64,000 nt of DNA from Lasiodiplodia sp. COLG20. Taxonomy: Eukaryota > Ascomycota > Dothideomycetes > Botryosphaeriales > Botryosphaeriaceae. This document shows, piece after piece, positions 41,233 to 52,383 of the stretch (the stretch's first letter is position 1; the number at the start of each line of letters is the position of its first letter). Position numbers and translations under genes: made by a program. The notes under the pieces are model-generated. The model was not told the origin of the DNA. It saw only the letters and a list, made by a program, of their open reading frames with translations, and searched no databases. Where the stretch lies: positions 620,001-684,000 of the forward strand of contig VNWV01000008.1 in the NCBI GenBank assembly GCA_009801085.1. The letters run 5' to 3'.

Positions 41233-43032
41233 ATGCGCATTTTCCTACATTCTCTGGTTCTGCCCGCCTTCGCCTTGGCTGGGCCACTGTTTTCCGAGCC
41301 CAATGTCCATCAGCAGCAACAAGAACCGTTGAAAGCAGCGCACGAACAGACGAGTCCACCATTCACCATCAGGGAGCAGAGCGATGAGCTTTGTGATTCA
41401 GGCGCTCGTCAATGGACTGGAAGCATCAATGTAGCTGAAGGTCGCTCAATGTTCTTCTGTAGAATTATTCCTGTCGCCTAGTTGTCCAACTCAAACGGCC
41501 TGCTAACAAGAAGCAGGGTATCATGAAAGCCGTAACAACCCGAACACAGATCCCGTGATACTCTGGATGAGCGGGCAAGTGGCATGCAAGATAGAACAAG
41601 AGCTAAAATGAAAGTAGTTTGCTAACAGAGATCGTGATAGCGGACCTGGAGCAACAGGCGAATTCGGCATGTTCAAAGAGATCGGTCCCTGCTACGTCAA
41701 CGCCGACGGCAACTCGACGAGCCGAAGAGAGATCTCCTGGATCAACAGGGCCAATGTGCTCTTCATCGAGTAAGCTGCATAGCCGAGATCAGGAACGGGA
41801 CGACGCAATCGGGCTGACCAACGCGGCCCCCAAAGCCAACCCATCGGTATCGGCTTCTCCGCCCTGGCCAACCGGTCCGCAGCCGCGACTAACCTCCGTG
41901 CCGGCGCTCGCGACCTACATGCCTTTCTCACGACCTTCACAGCCTCCGTGTTTCCTGAGCTAGCGCATAGACCCTGGCACTTCGCCGGGGAATCGATGGG
42001 TGGGCATTGGACGACGGGCTATGCGCAGTACATCCTATCGCGGCAGCAGGAAGAAGGCGGCGTCGGCGGTCTCAACCTCAATATCGAGACAATTATCGCT
42101 GTCAGTGCCTACATCGACAGTTCGCGGACTGATGTGGGCCTGTATGACTTCTTTTGTGACGAGGATGAGGGCGGGCACCACTCGCTCATGAACGAGACGG
42201 CGTGTGCGGCCATGGCGGCGGCGGTGCCTGAGTGTGAGCGTCTAGGCGCTTTGTGTCGCGACACATACGACCGGCACGTATGTGCTGGGGCGGCGCGCGA
42301 GTGCACGACTGGCGTGGGCAAGTACTTCTGGGACGGCGTGCGACCGGGAGGGTGGGATCCGTACGATAGTGAGTCCACTTTGAAACTGAGCGTCTCTCTT
42401 CACGATTGTTTACAGGCCTGTTGACTTACCATGACGTTAAAATAGGCCGGAATAAGTGCACCGAGCCGCCGTTGTGCTCTAATCTTAACGGCGGTCCTGC
42501 CGCTGTGTATCTGAATCAGCCGTGGGTGCAGGAGCGGTTGGGGTTCTCACAGTGGCCGTTTGAGCTGATTGACTTTGATCTGAATGAGCGCTGGACGCTG
42601 AGAAAACATGTTTTCGTCCCTACTACACGAGAACTGACGTGGTTACTCGACAACACTGACGTTCGGGTCTTGTTTGTTAACGGTAATAACGACATCATAG
42701 TGTACGTCACAGACCCGAGCTACAACCCGACTATTACTCACGGAATACCCAGGAACACGCCGGGACAGCTCCGCTTGCTTGACGAACAGCCCTGGAAGCG
42801 GCAAGTCTGGTTCAGAAACCAGCGTCTCCACGAGTGGTACCATAGCAGTGGTAAGCTGAATGAAAGTTTCGGTACTAAGGGCGGGAAGTGGAAAGGCAAC
42901 TACCGCTTGAGCATCTTTACCGTTGACGAAGCCGGCCACATGTCACCGGCAGATCAGCCGACAGCTCTAGAGGCGGTAGTTGGCAGCTGGATTTCGGGTG
43001 ACTGGTACCGAAGTTGGCTTAGCTCTGACTAA
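41233..43032 (+). CDS. Secreted serine carboxypeptidase (peptidase family S10)
   Basis: Six exons, 41233-41458, 41517-41574, 41641-41769, 41836-42368, 42446-42701 and 42753-43032, give 493 residues. The second intron uses a GC donor (GCAAGT); the fifth (51 bases) is in frame and stop-free, but its removal restores NDIIVNTPG. Residues 1 to about 17 are a signal peptide. Family landmarks are ILWMSGGPGATGEFGMF, INRANVLFIDQPIGIGFS, the nucleophile Ser in FAGESMGGHW, the Asp in NGNNDIIVNTPG and the His in VDEAGHMSPADQP, so the Ser-Asp-His triad is complete. The enzyme removes C-terminal amino acids in acidic surroundings, either outside the cell or in the vacuole. No propeptide boundary is obvious. 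Confidence 0.9.
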
Positions 43033-45601
43033 ACCTTGACCTACTTTAGGGGGTGTTTTGCTTGGTCGACGGCTGGCTGCGTGTACTCAACAATAGCGAG
43101 CGGGATGCTTTCTCAGACAAAGTAGAACGTAGCGTTATATGTAAAGTCTTTTGATATGGTTTTGGAGGATGCCCATGAGGAACGCCTTCCCTCAATGTCG
43201 GGGGGAACTCAGCGCTAAGAATGCACTGCTTATTCCAGAAACTTCTCATGCATTTATCCTGGGCGCCACCAAACTGTCTTTGAAAGGTAATTTCATCCGA
43301 ACGTCGGCAAGACCTCGTCGCAAACACTCTGAGCTGTGTGAGTTGTCTAGATTGATTATCTCTAGCAGCCAATGGGCAACACATTCCGGAAAGCGGGAGT
43401 CATCCCCCACTTTTTTGAACCAGGATTTCTGACTTGAAGATTGCCATGTTGGCGTGCGTGTAGCCTCGACCGGTCTCTGGAGGCGCTCTGCTTGTCGTAC
43501 GATATCGAAAGTTCCAGCCTGATTGATAAGTTGACCGCCCACTTGCAAAGAATGGATCATCGCGACAACTTCTCATCTTGGGACAACATCAAAGGACCCT
43601 TGTCAATAAAAGGGCTTTGCCAGCTTAGCAATCGCAGCGTACCTCCATCAACACCTTTTCACGGCATGTGATAATTCTCAGTCTTGAATGTGTCTTCAGA
43701 GACACTGTTAATTCGCCAGTCCAACGCGGTCCAATGATTGCATTGGCCAGAAGCGCGGGCGGATTGGACATTGCATGTATCCAGGAACACCCAGTTGATG
43801 CCGGATGGAGATCCGGTAATGCAATCGCGGCAGACCAGCAGTACGATTCTGCGGCCACAGCCAGTCGGATCATGACAGCAGCTCCCGGGGACGCGTAGAA
43901 CGTGGTTTGTCCTACCAGATAACCAGGAACGCGCGGAAACTGCTGGTAGTCAGGAACTTAGTTGCAGAGAAGCCCACAAAAAGGAGAGTGAGCAGCCAGT
44001 AAAGGTGCGCCAGCGATGCACATTATCCATACTGATAAGAATAGAGCAATGAGAGTCCAGAGTGCCTGGCGTTCGAGGATTGGTGCGATAGGGCTGAAAC
44101 GCCCGTTTCTATTTGCAATGGCGTCAGAGAAAACCACTTCCGCTGGAGACAAGGAACAATAGGAGAACCGGGCCGGGCAAAGGGATTGTCTGACTCAACA
44201 GACTTGTTGGGACGGAGACGGTGCCAAAAGCACCGCAGGTGGACTCATAGGTTATCGAGAGTCGTCTGAGGTTGTGCCGACATGTGAAGCGCGGCGCCAT
44301 GGATGCTGGTGGTGGGGGTGGTGGAGCTTTGCCGAGTGGAGGAGCTCGTCAAAGAAGCATGAAGTCCCGTTGGAAGGCATTAAGAGGGTGACAGTGGTTC
44401 AAAAATGCAGCTGGGGTAGTGGGGGTCCAGAGCGGTGAGCGGTGACACCTGTTCGTCGCGTCGTTGGCTGCCAGCGGCAATTTCCCTCGCAGCGGCCCAA
44501 AGGAGAATGTAGTCCCACCTCGAAGGCCAGGCTCGAAGGCGATGTTTCAAATTCTCACATGCAAATGCTGGTCGAGGAAGAGGTGGAGTTAAAAGTCTGC
44601 AGATGACTCGCGGGCACGACCGGCGCAACGCCAGCGGCTCCTTTCACCACACCACTCCGTGCCAGATCCGGCAATTAGGCAGCGCAAGCGTGCGGCGGGA
44701 GAGCGCGGGTGATGGGCAGCGCAGAGGGTGTCGCCATTTTTAGTGTCATCTGAACGTAGGGGCGAGCAGTTGTCCTGGTGACAGTGTGTGCAACACGAGC
44801 AGGCGCGCATAGCGAGGGCTCGAAGGATGTAGGGGTCGTTGTAGGGGGCGCCTTGGGGTGATTGGCGGCTGGGCTCAGCACTGTTCCCGCGATAAGCCCA
44901 ACCCTGGGGGCCCCGCGGTGGGGATAGATGCGGGCTGGATCTCTCTCACATGCTGAGAACGGGGATCGCGCAGCCACCCTTGCGCTGCGGTCTCACACAC
45001 TCGGCGGAGAACGTTCCTTGTACCCGCCAGCGCGTTACCGGTTCCTGATCGCAGCCCACCCTGCGGGAAAGCCCTAATGCACGGCGTGGGGCGCTGGCAT
45101 TCGCAGGACGACAACTTTTTGCAAAGAAGCAGGACACGCAGCCCGCGGAGCCGGGATGCTGGCGCGCGTGGGCCGGCAGCGAATGGCGAGCCCGCTGGCA
45201 GCGTCGATGACGAAGTGTCGAGGCGTGGATACCCATCCCTAGCGGGTGTCTCAGCTGGTCAGCGCATGGCGTATGACAGATCTCTTCGCGTAGTGCATCG
45301 CTGATTTAGGCGGCGCATTGCGCTACGAGCCTGCCAGCTTGACGTCTCACGCGCCTCCCACACGTACCGCAGAGTGCTTGAAAGCGACGCGTGACCCGCT
45401 AGCTTTCCCGCCTTCGGCCTTTCACCCGCCGCCCGTCGTCACCGCACCTCCTTGCGTTTCTATTCGACACAAATACTCGCAAAACCTCCCCGCAACCCGC
45501 ACTCCGCACTCCGCATTCTGTTCCCCACAGACTGCGCGACTTTGAGAGAGCCGCCCTGCGAGAGCCAGCAGCGCCCTCTCGCCTATGGCTCCGGCGCGCT
45601 C
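43033..45601. other. Long intergenic region, carboxypeptidase to patatin-type lipase
   Basis: About 2.6 kb with no supportable gene. Open frames on both strands are short, lack splice partners and have no recognisable motif. The part from 44850 to 45300 is GC-rich. No hairpin-family element was found here. Confidence 0.5.
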
Positions 45602-48206
45602 ATGTCCTTCCTCCAAGACGCCCTCCTCTCCCGCCGGTACTACCATGCCCCAACGAACGACCAGCCCGACCGGAATGGACTAAAGCGGTCCAGCGGCAAT
45701 GGCGGCCTCCTGTCGCCGCTGACCAGGCTGGTCAGGGACCCGGCGGGTACAATAGAGGACTTTGTCGGCGCTCTGGGTGGTCAGGAATGTCCCAATGCGC
45801 CGGACCTGGAAGACGGAAGCCGGAAGCAGATCCTGTACCTTCGCCTGCAGAATGTGAGCCGCACATCTCGTGGTGAAAGGGTGCGGCCGAACGCTAATGA
45901 GCAAATTTGTGATAGGCCGAGGACCACACCGAATGGCACGCCGCTGCCGCCGAACTGGACGAACTGGAAGGGAACAACGCTTGGAAGCAAGAACGCGAGT
46001 CCTCCGAATACAACTACGAGCTGGTCGAGGAGCGCCTTCGACAGCTGGACGACGCACGCATCAGTTGTGACGTTCAACGAATGCTCTTTCTCATCCGAAC
46101 CTCTCTCACCCGTGGCCTGGGAGGCATGGGTGACTTGCGCCTGTACAAACACTCTCATGTTGGAACCAAGGCTTTGATCGAGCGCTACATTGAATCGGCC
46201 AAGAAGACGCTCACTGCACTCTTGGATGTGTCGTCGAAGCAGGGAGATAATGGCTTGGATCCGCGATACGTTTTAGAGCAACTTCTTGCCACCCGGCAAT
46301 CGTTCGGACGCAGCGCTCTGCTTCTGTCTGGAGGAGGCACTTTTGGCATGAACCATATTGGGGTTATTAAATCGCTGTGGGAGGCCAATCTGCTCCCTAG
46401 AATCATTTCAGGTGCTTCTGCTGGCAGCATTGTCTGCGCTGTGCTCTGCACACGCACGGACGCCGAGATGCCGCTGATACTGGAGGAATTTTGCTACGGC
46501 GACTTAGACGTCTTCGAGAAAGAGGAGGACCGCGGCATTTTAACCAAGGCCGCGAGGTTCTTGAAATACGGCGCTGTCTTTGACATTGGACACCTCATTC
46601 AAGTCATGCGCAATTTGCTTGGCGATATGACGTTCCAGGAAGCCTACAACCGGACCCGGAGGATTCTGAACATCACGGTTTCAAGCGCAAGTGCTTTCGA
46701 ACTGCCCAGGCTCCTCAACTATATCACAGCACCGAACGTTATCATTTGGTCTGCAGTGTAAGTGATTTACTCCTATTTGCGCCTTCAACGTGGTCTTGGG
46801 TCGTTTGGGTATCGTCTGACTGATTTAGCGCTGCCTCTTGTTCGGTACCGTTGGTATTCTCAGCCGCTCAGCTGCAGGCCAAGGATCCTACTACCGGCCA
46901 GCAAATCCCTTGGGATCCTTCGCCCCAGCGGTGGATTGACGGGTCCGTCGACAACGATCTCCCCATTACGCGTCTCGCCGAAATGTTCAACGTCAATCAC
47001 TTCATCGTCTCTCAGGTCAACCCTCACGTTGTACCGTTCCTAGAAAAAGAGGAGGGTCTTCCTTTTCCGGAAGCTCCGCCACAAAACTCGGCTTTCGCAG
47101 CTGGCCCTGGGTGGCTCCATACCATGGCTGGCCTTGCTAAGGGCGAGGCTCAGCACAGGCTGCACGTCATGGCTGAGCTTGGCTTCTTCCCCAACTACTG
47201 CACCAAGGCCAGGTCCATCCTCAGCCAACGCTACTCCGGAGACATCACAATCTTTCCAGCCATCTCGTACTCGCAGTTCCCGAAGATCCTGAGCAACCCC
47301 ACGCCGGAGTTCATGAAACAGGCCATGATCTGCGGGGAGAGGGCCACTTGGCCCAAAATGAGTAGGATCATCAACCATTGTGCTATCGAGCTGGCGCTTG
47401 ATGACGCTGTGCGTCAGCTGAGAGCACGCGTGGTGTTTAGCCCCAGTGAGGTTGATTTGCGCAAGAGCCTGCGGCCATCCTCCGTTCATTCAGAATCTGG
47501 CCGAGGCCGAGGCAGGCGCTGCCGTAATGATATGACCCGGAGCATCAACGATTTGGAGCAAGAAGCCCGACGTCCGATCAGCCTTCATTTGGACGTGCCT
47601 ATGAAGTATCGTACCCGGTCAAAACCAGATCTAAGGACTTTTGTGTCTCCTCGCGCAAGCGATTCGGCGCTTCTTCAGGTCCCGATGCAGGACATTCTCT
47701 CATCTGCTACCGAGGAAGACCTCATTTCATCTGATAGCGAGGACGATAATGCGTCTATCTCTTCCCTTGACTCGCCTCCGGACGCCGATGACGAATGGCC
47801 ACCTCACCTGTTTCCTTCGATCTCGCAGCCGACGACACCGAACCTCGGCTCTCGGCCGTCTTTCCGCAGTCCCTCGGCCACACAACTATTGACCATGACC
47901 AAAACGCCTAGCGCCGTCACACAGCCCAGTTCGCCCGAGCGTATCTACAAGCGTCTGTTCCATCCGCCGCAGAAGACGACGCAGTCGACCAAGACACCCG
48001 AGACTCCCCAAGCAGGCTCCAACAAGCCCAACGAGGGCAGGCGCAGAGAGAGTCACTCGGGTCTGCACACCGACATCAGCGGCACAAGGGGAATGCTCCT
48101 GCGCCGCAAGAAGAGCTTCAACTCCTTGCTCCCAAACCGTCTCCAAAGAAAGAGCAAGAAGTCCTCTGAAGTGCTTGAATACCCAACCGAAAGCGATCTT
48201 TCGTAA
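45602..48206 (+). CDS. Patatin-like phospholipase / triacylglycerol lipase (Tgl4/Tgl5 type)
   Basis: Three exons, 45602-45853, 45916-46757 and 46829-48206, give 823 residues. The patatin domain begins with the oxyanion loop LLLSGGGTFGMNHIG (about residue 222), has the nucleophile elbow SGASAGS (about 250) and the catalytic Asp in WIDGSVDNDLP (about 402). The upstream region ELVEERLRQLDDARI and MLFLIRTSLTRGLGGM is typical of fungal lipid-droplet lipases of the Tgl3/4/5 group. The C-terminal 330 residues are Ser/Pro-rich and disordered, ending in a basic KRKSKKSS-like stretch. Family knowledge: these enzymes hydrolyse stored triacylglycerols and phospholipids. Which yeast homolog it corresponds to cannot be settled by eye. 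Confidence 0.9.
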
Positions 48207-48887
48207 TTTTGCCCTTCACGCATATATCTTGTTTACACATACCCTTGAAGTCATGACACCATTACCAGCAGCAGAGCTTTGACTCTGCGCGACTTGCATT
48301 GTTCAGGAGTTTTAAGTAGCGCCTTTGCGCAGGAAGATGGAGATGAGAGGCACTGGCTCGCAGGTTTGCAGATGCTTGCTTCTCTATGCATTCGAGCACC
48401 ACTTGTTTTTGACCATTCCCGCGGATAAGTTTGGCATACATTGGCTTGTATTATTCTGCATTGTCTACACCCTCTAACCTGACACCCGGAAGTGGGGTAA
48501 GAACGCATAGAAAGGGGATTATTTCTCATCAGACGTGGACACATCGATTGGGGAATAGATACACATGCTCCCACGAGCCATCACCGACATCTATCTTTCC
48601 TTTGTATAATCAGATGAAAATAAATACCCAATTCTACAAATACATACTTCACAATTAGCTTGACAGTGCTATCAGTCCTGTGATATTTAACAATACCTAT
48701 AGACCCATCTCGAGGTCCTATCCCATTTCTCATTTCGTCGTCTGCCTGGTATTTTTCATTTTCTCTTCTTTGTTTTCTTTGCTACATTTGCAGTTGAGTA
48801 CAACTATATCCAGGTATCAAGTTTCTCTCGCCTTTTTTATGTTCCTACTTCCACCAAAATCATCATACTGCTACCACCAGCGCTCTT
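48207..48887. other. Convergent 3' region, lipase and AT-hook gene
   Basis: About 680 bases, AT-rich in its second half. Two 3' ends converge here. No gene or repeat is seen. Confidence 0.5.
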
Positions 48888-50227
48888 CTACATCTTCTTA
48901 TCCTCAGCATCTCTATCCTTCACCGCGTTCGCCAGGCTCGGAGCCACCCGTGGCATTTCTTTGCGCTCCTTGCCCAGCACCACTAAATTTCCCATTGACG
49001 TCAGCATTCGTTGTATTCTCTGCTTTTCTCCTTTTGACTGCATGATCATGACCGTAGACAACGCGCCGAGGGGAAGGGGAAGAACTCACGTCGATCGTAC
49101 AACGCAAAGCTCGTCACAATGGCAATCGGCCCCGCCACCATCGCGAGCGTCACCCGTCGTGCCGCGGACTTGTACTTGACCGGCAGCGGCTCGACAGGCT
49201 TCCACCTCTGCCGTTGCTCTTGCTTCTGCTGCCACTGCCGCAGCTCCTCCACCGGTTTTGGTGCTGCCGGCGCTGGTGGCTGTGAAGGGCGTGCTTGGCG
49301 TGGGGACACCCGGAAGGCTTGCGGCGGCGGTGGTTGCGGACCCGCCATTGTTATTATTGGGATGGTTTGGGTTGGTGGTGTTAGGGTTGTAATGAGCGCG
49401 GCTTTGGTCGGCGGCGGCGTGATAGCAGGGGCCGGTGAGGAGTGCGGTTCGAGTTGCGCAGGAGCAGCAGCAATGCCCTCCGCCTGAGTGCTGCGTCCGG
49501 AGAGGGTGACTTGCGTTGCGGCAGACGCAGAAGCAGTGTGCGCGAGCTCCTCTTGCCTCTGAAGCTCGTCTCCTACTGCAGCTTGCGCCTGTGCCTCCTC
49601 CTGTTGCAGAGTACCACAGAGCGGTGCCCTCTGCGCTTGTCGCCCTTCCTCAGCGCGCGCGTCTTCCGTGCCCGAGTCCGTTTCCTCGTGCTGCAATGGC
49701 AGTGATCCCTGCGCCGCGAGCTCGCTCAGTATCTTCGAATGGTTCGACGTGGCCGTGGCGATCGCCTCCTCGACGGGTTTCGTCCCGTTTGGAATTATTC
49801 CCGCCGGTTCGATGGAGGTGCCGGGAATTGGCTCGGCGGCTTTGCGTCGCTGCGGTCGAGTGGGCGTGGATGAAGCTTGCGGAGCAGAGCTCGGAGGTGT
49901 GATCGACGCTGCGGCCGCCGCCGCGGGTGGGTCCGCCGTCTGCTTTGTCGTTGCCGCCTTTCGTTTGGTAATTGTTACGCTGCCATTGGCCCCGCTCAAC
50001 GCGGTACTTTTCTTCGTCGTTTTCTTGTCTGGGGTTGTTTTGGAGCATGAAACTACTTCTTTCTCGTCTTTGGGTTTCTTGGTTTTTGTTGGAGCTGGTT
50101 TATTGGGTTTCGCGAGCGCGGCATCGATGACGATGTCGATGATGGGGGCTTCAGCAGCGGCAACGACTTGTTGCTGCTTCCGGGGGCGGCCGCGGGGTCG
50201 CTTTTGGATAGTACTTGCGTCGGCCAT
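48888..50227 (-). CDS. AT-hook protein with a C-terminal membrane helix
   Basis: Two exons, 50227-49090 and 48982-48888, give 410 residues. The intron (GTGAGT donor, TTTAG acceptor) is supported because it replaces a short non-conserved tail by the sequence YDRLVLGKERKEM. The N-terminus has a perfect AT-hook, KRPRGRPRKQ (residues 8-17), which binds the minor groove of AT-rich DNA. Residues 20 to about 340 are disordered, rich in Lys, Ala, Pro, Thr and Gln. The C-terminal block KYKSAARRVT, then LAMVAGPIAIVTSFALYDR, is one membrane-spanning helix followed by a charged tail; it resembles a small conserved fungal membrane protein. The combination is unusual and suggests tethering of DNA to a membrane, though the AT-hook could be fortuitous. 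Confidence 0.78.
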
Positions 50228-52383
50228 TATTTTGTTTGAAAAAAAATTTTCTTCTTTATCGTAGTGTCTAATGCGGATACGAGGTTTTCTTTGAGATCAA
50301 GATAGTTTTGAAGGAAGGGGGAACTGGTGGTTTTTGCTAAGTTCGAGTACTCAATCGCGCGCACGGTAAACAAAACGCGTACATGGATTCGACGCGTCTT
50401 TCTAGGCAAGATTAAAGATGACAGGGATGTATGCCTGCGATGCCTGAGTACAGACCGTAGCGTGTGGTTAGTGTGTGAGTCACATGGTGCATTGAGGGGG
50501 TGTGGTAGGGATTCATCGCGCTGCTGATTGGTGATGTTGGATGGTACAGTGTCATAAGTGTGCGAATGCAGAGTCGTGCGATGGATTTTGAGTTTCCCGA
50601 CTTAATCTGCTGAGTCACTTCATGATGGTTCCCTCGTGGAAGACGGCTTACAAAGTATGCTCTTGACCAATTGCAGGGAAGACTGTCAGCCTCAAGAAAG
50701 CCACGCACATGAAGCTGTAGTTAAATGTTAAGCTTCTAACGAGCATTAGGTACTACAGCTAAATAGAAAATCGAAAATGGGCACCTCGATGGCTGGAATC
50801 TCAAGCGAGAAGATTATTGTAGCCGACGGCTCGCATGGATTTTATTTTCGCTCATATCATGGGTAGTTGAAACCATCGTCTGGACGTGAATACAATTATT
50901 AATTCTACACATCCGGATAATTACCCATATATGTTCTCTTCAGTAGGAAAAAAAAAAAGCGAGGCATATTTACGCCATGTTCTATGGCTCTGCTATTCTT
51001 CGTCGTTAACCATCGGCTATAGTACTCTCTGTAAACTTTAAAGTGTAGAGAGTGCCACTTAAAAGTTTGGCTTGACTTCTTGCTTGCTCTCCTCGCCGAT
51101 AGCTCTGTGAGCATCGACGACTCCATCCATCAGGGTCCCGTAATTATGTCCTCTGTGCGTTTCCGTCCGCTGTGTGAGGGTTTTCATCCTCGCAATGAAC
51201 ATGTCGAGTCCCCTTTGGCAACATGGTGTGATATGCTGGATGCGAGACCTGACATACTAGGTATACGGGCACAAGGGCGCCATACCAACTCACTAGCAGC
51301 CGCAAATTGCGCTCTCAGAATCATTTCAAATAGCCCATTTCCACAACACCTGGACACGTCTGACTTTCAATTACAATTAGTCTACCTGGCTTAAGCTCTG
51401 TCCCGTCCAGCGCCAATCAGCAAGTTGCAATAAGACTACATCAGAAGTTGCCGTTGTAATGATTGGGTTTCTGGCAGATTAGGCCCTACGGCGAATGAAA
51501 GCAAAAAAAGCTGACTGGTTGGAAGAGGTAATTGGTGATCTCCGGGAGATTGATGAGCCGGAATAGGATTGTCACATCTCGGATCAGCTGGATTGAGCTG
51601 GCCCCTACTCGGGCCGCGACGGGGAAGGAACCGAGATGGTCGGCGGAAATAAGGCTGGTGCTGCAGTCCGCGTGAGTCGGTCAGTTGGCCGGAGCATGTT
51701 CCTGGGTCATGCACGCCCGTGTCATCAGCAGCACCAAAACGCGAGGTGCATCGGCAACCGATCTCCACAGCCGTGGTGGAGGCCGATTTGCTCAACCGAT
51801 GGCCAAGGCCTGGACTAGTGCGCCTGTTTCAAAGGAATGACAAAAAGAAGCGGTAGTCATGCAGCACCAGACCGCACAGGGCTGAGACAGGGCAGTCGAG
51901 TGGAGAGGGGGCGCCGGATTCGGCATCGCATCGTAAGCGAGTCTGCGCCATGAGTAGTAGTGTTGAGGCGCGTATACAGGTCGCGGCAAGCGTGTTGCGC
52001 GGCCCGCGATGGCTGCGCTGGAAGGCCCGACGCGCAGGGCGTTCGCTTGCGACGCGAGCAGCCCATCCCTGCGCATATCATCCACGACCCATCCTACCAT
52101 CCAACCGTTGCGCCGCTTTCTGCTCAAGCTTCCCCGGCTCTCAATGCCGCCTTGTCACAGCGCCGTCGTATCACGCATCCGCCTGGTGTTCGCTATGCCG
52201 CGCGGGACTCCCACAGGGGCGCGGGACGCTCTTCCCGTCAGATGACGCCTCCAATCCCCGCCTGCAGGACGGTGTAACTGTACCAAAGACAGCATCTTCG
52301 ACCGGCCTATATGTTTGAGCCCTCGCCTGCCAGGCTCCCGCAAATACTGCGTCTCTCGGCTCGCTCGAGCAGCTCTCCAAACC
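50228..52383. other. Long intergenic region with hairpin element
   Basis: About 2.15 kb between divergent start codons. It contains the hairpin element at 50859-50928. Open frames between 51400 and 52300 overlap on several frames and show no motif. Confidence 0.55.
50859..50928. repeat. Hairpin element, locus 7 (right arm shortened)
   Basis: The left arm reads ATGGGTAGTTGAAACCATC then GTCTGGACGTGAATAC. The reverse complement of the right arm reads ATGGGTAATTATCCGGATG then TGTAGAATT, so about ten bases (the GAAGC part) are missing from it. Both outer ends are ATGGGTA, next to AT-rich flanks. Confidence 0.75.

Noticed and set aside
43151..45304. Several open frames of 60-100 codons between the carboxypeptidase and lipase genes
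   Set aside because: No conserved motif, no good exon partners, and similar frames occur on both strands.
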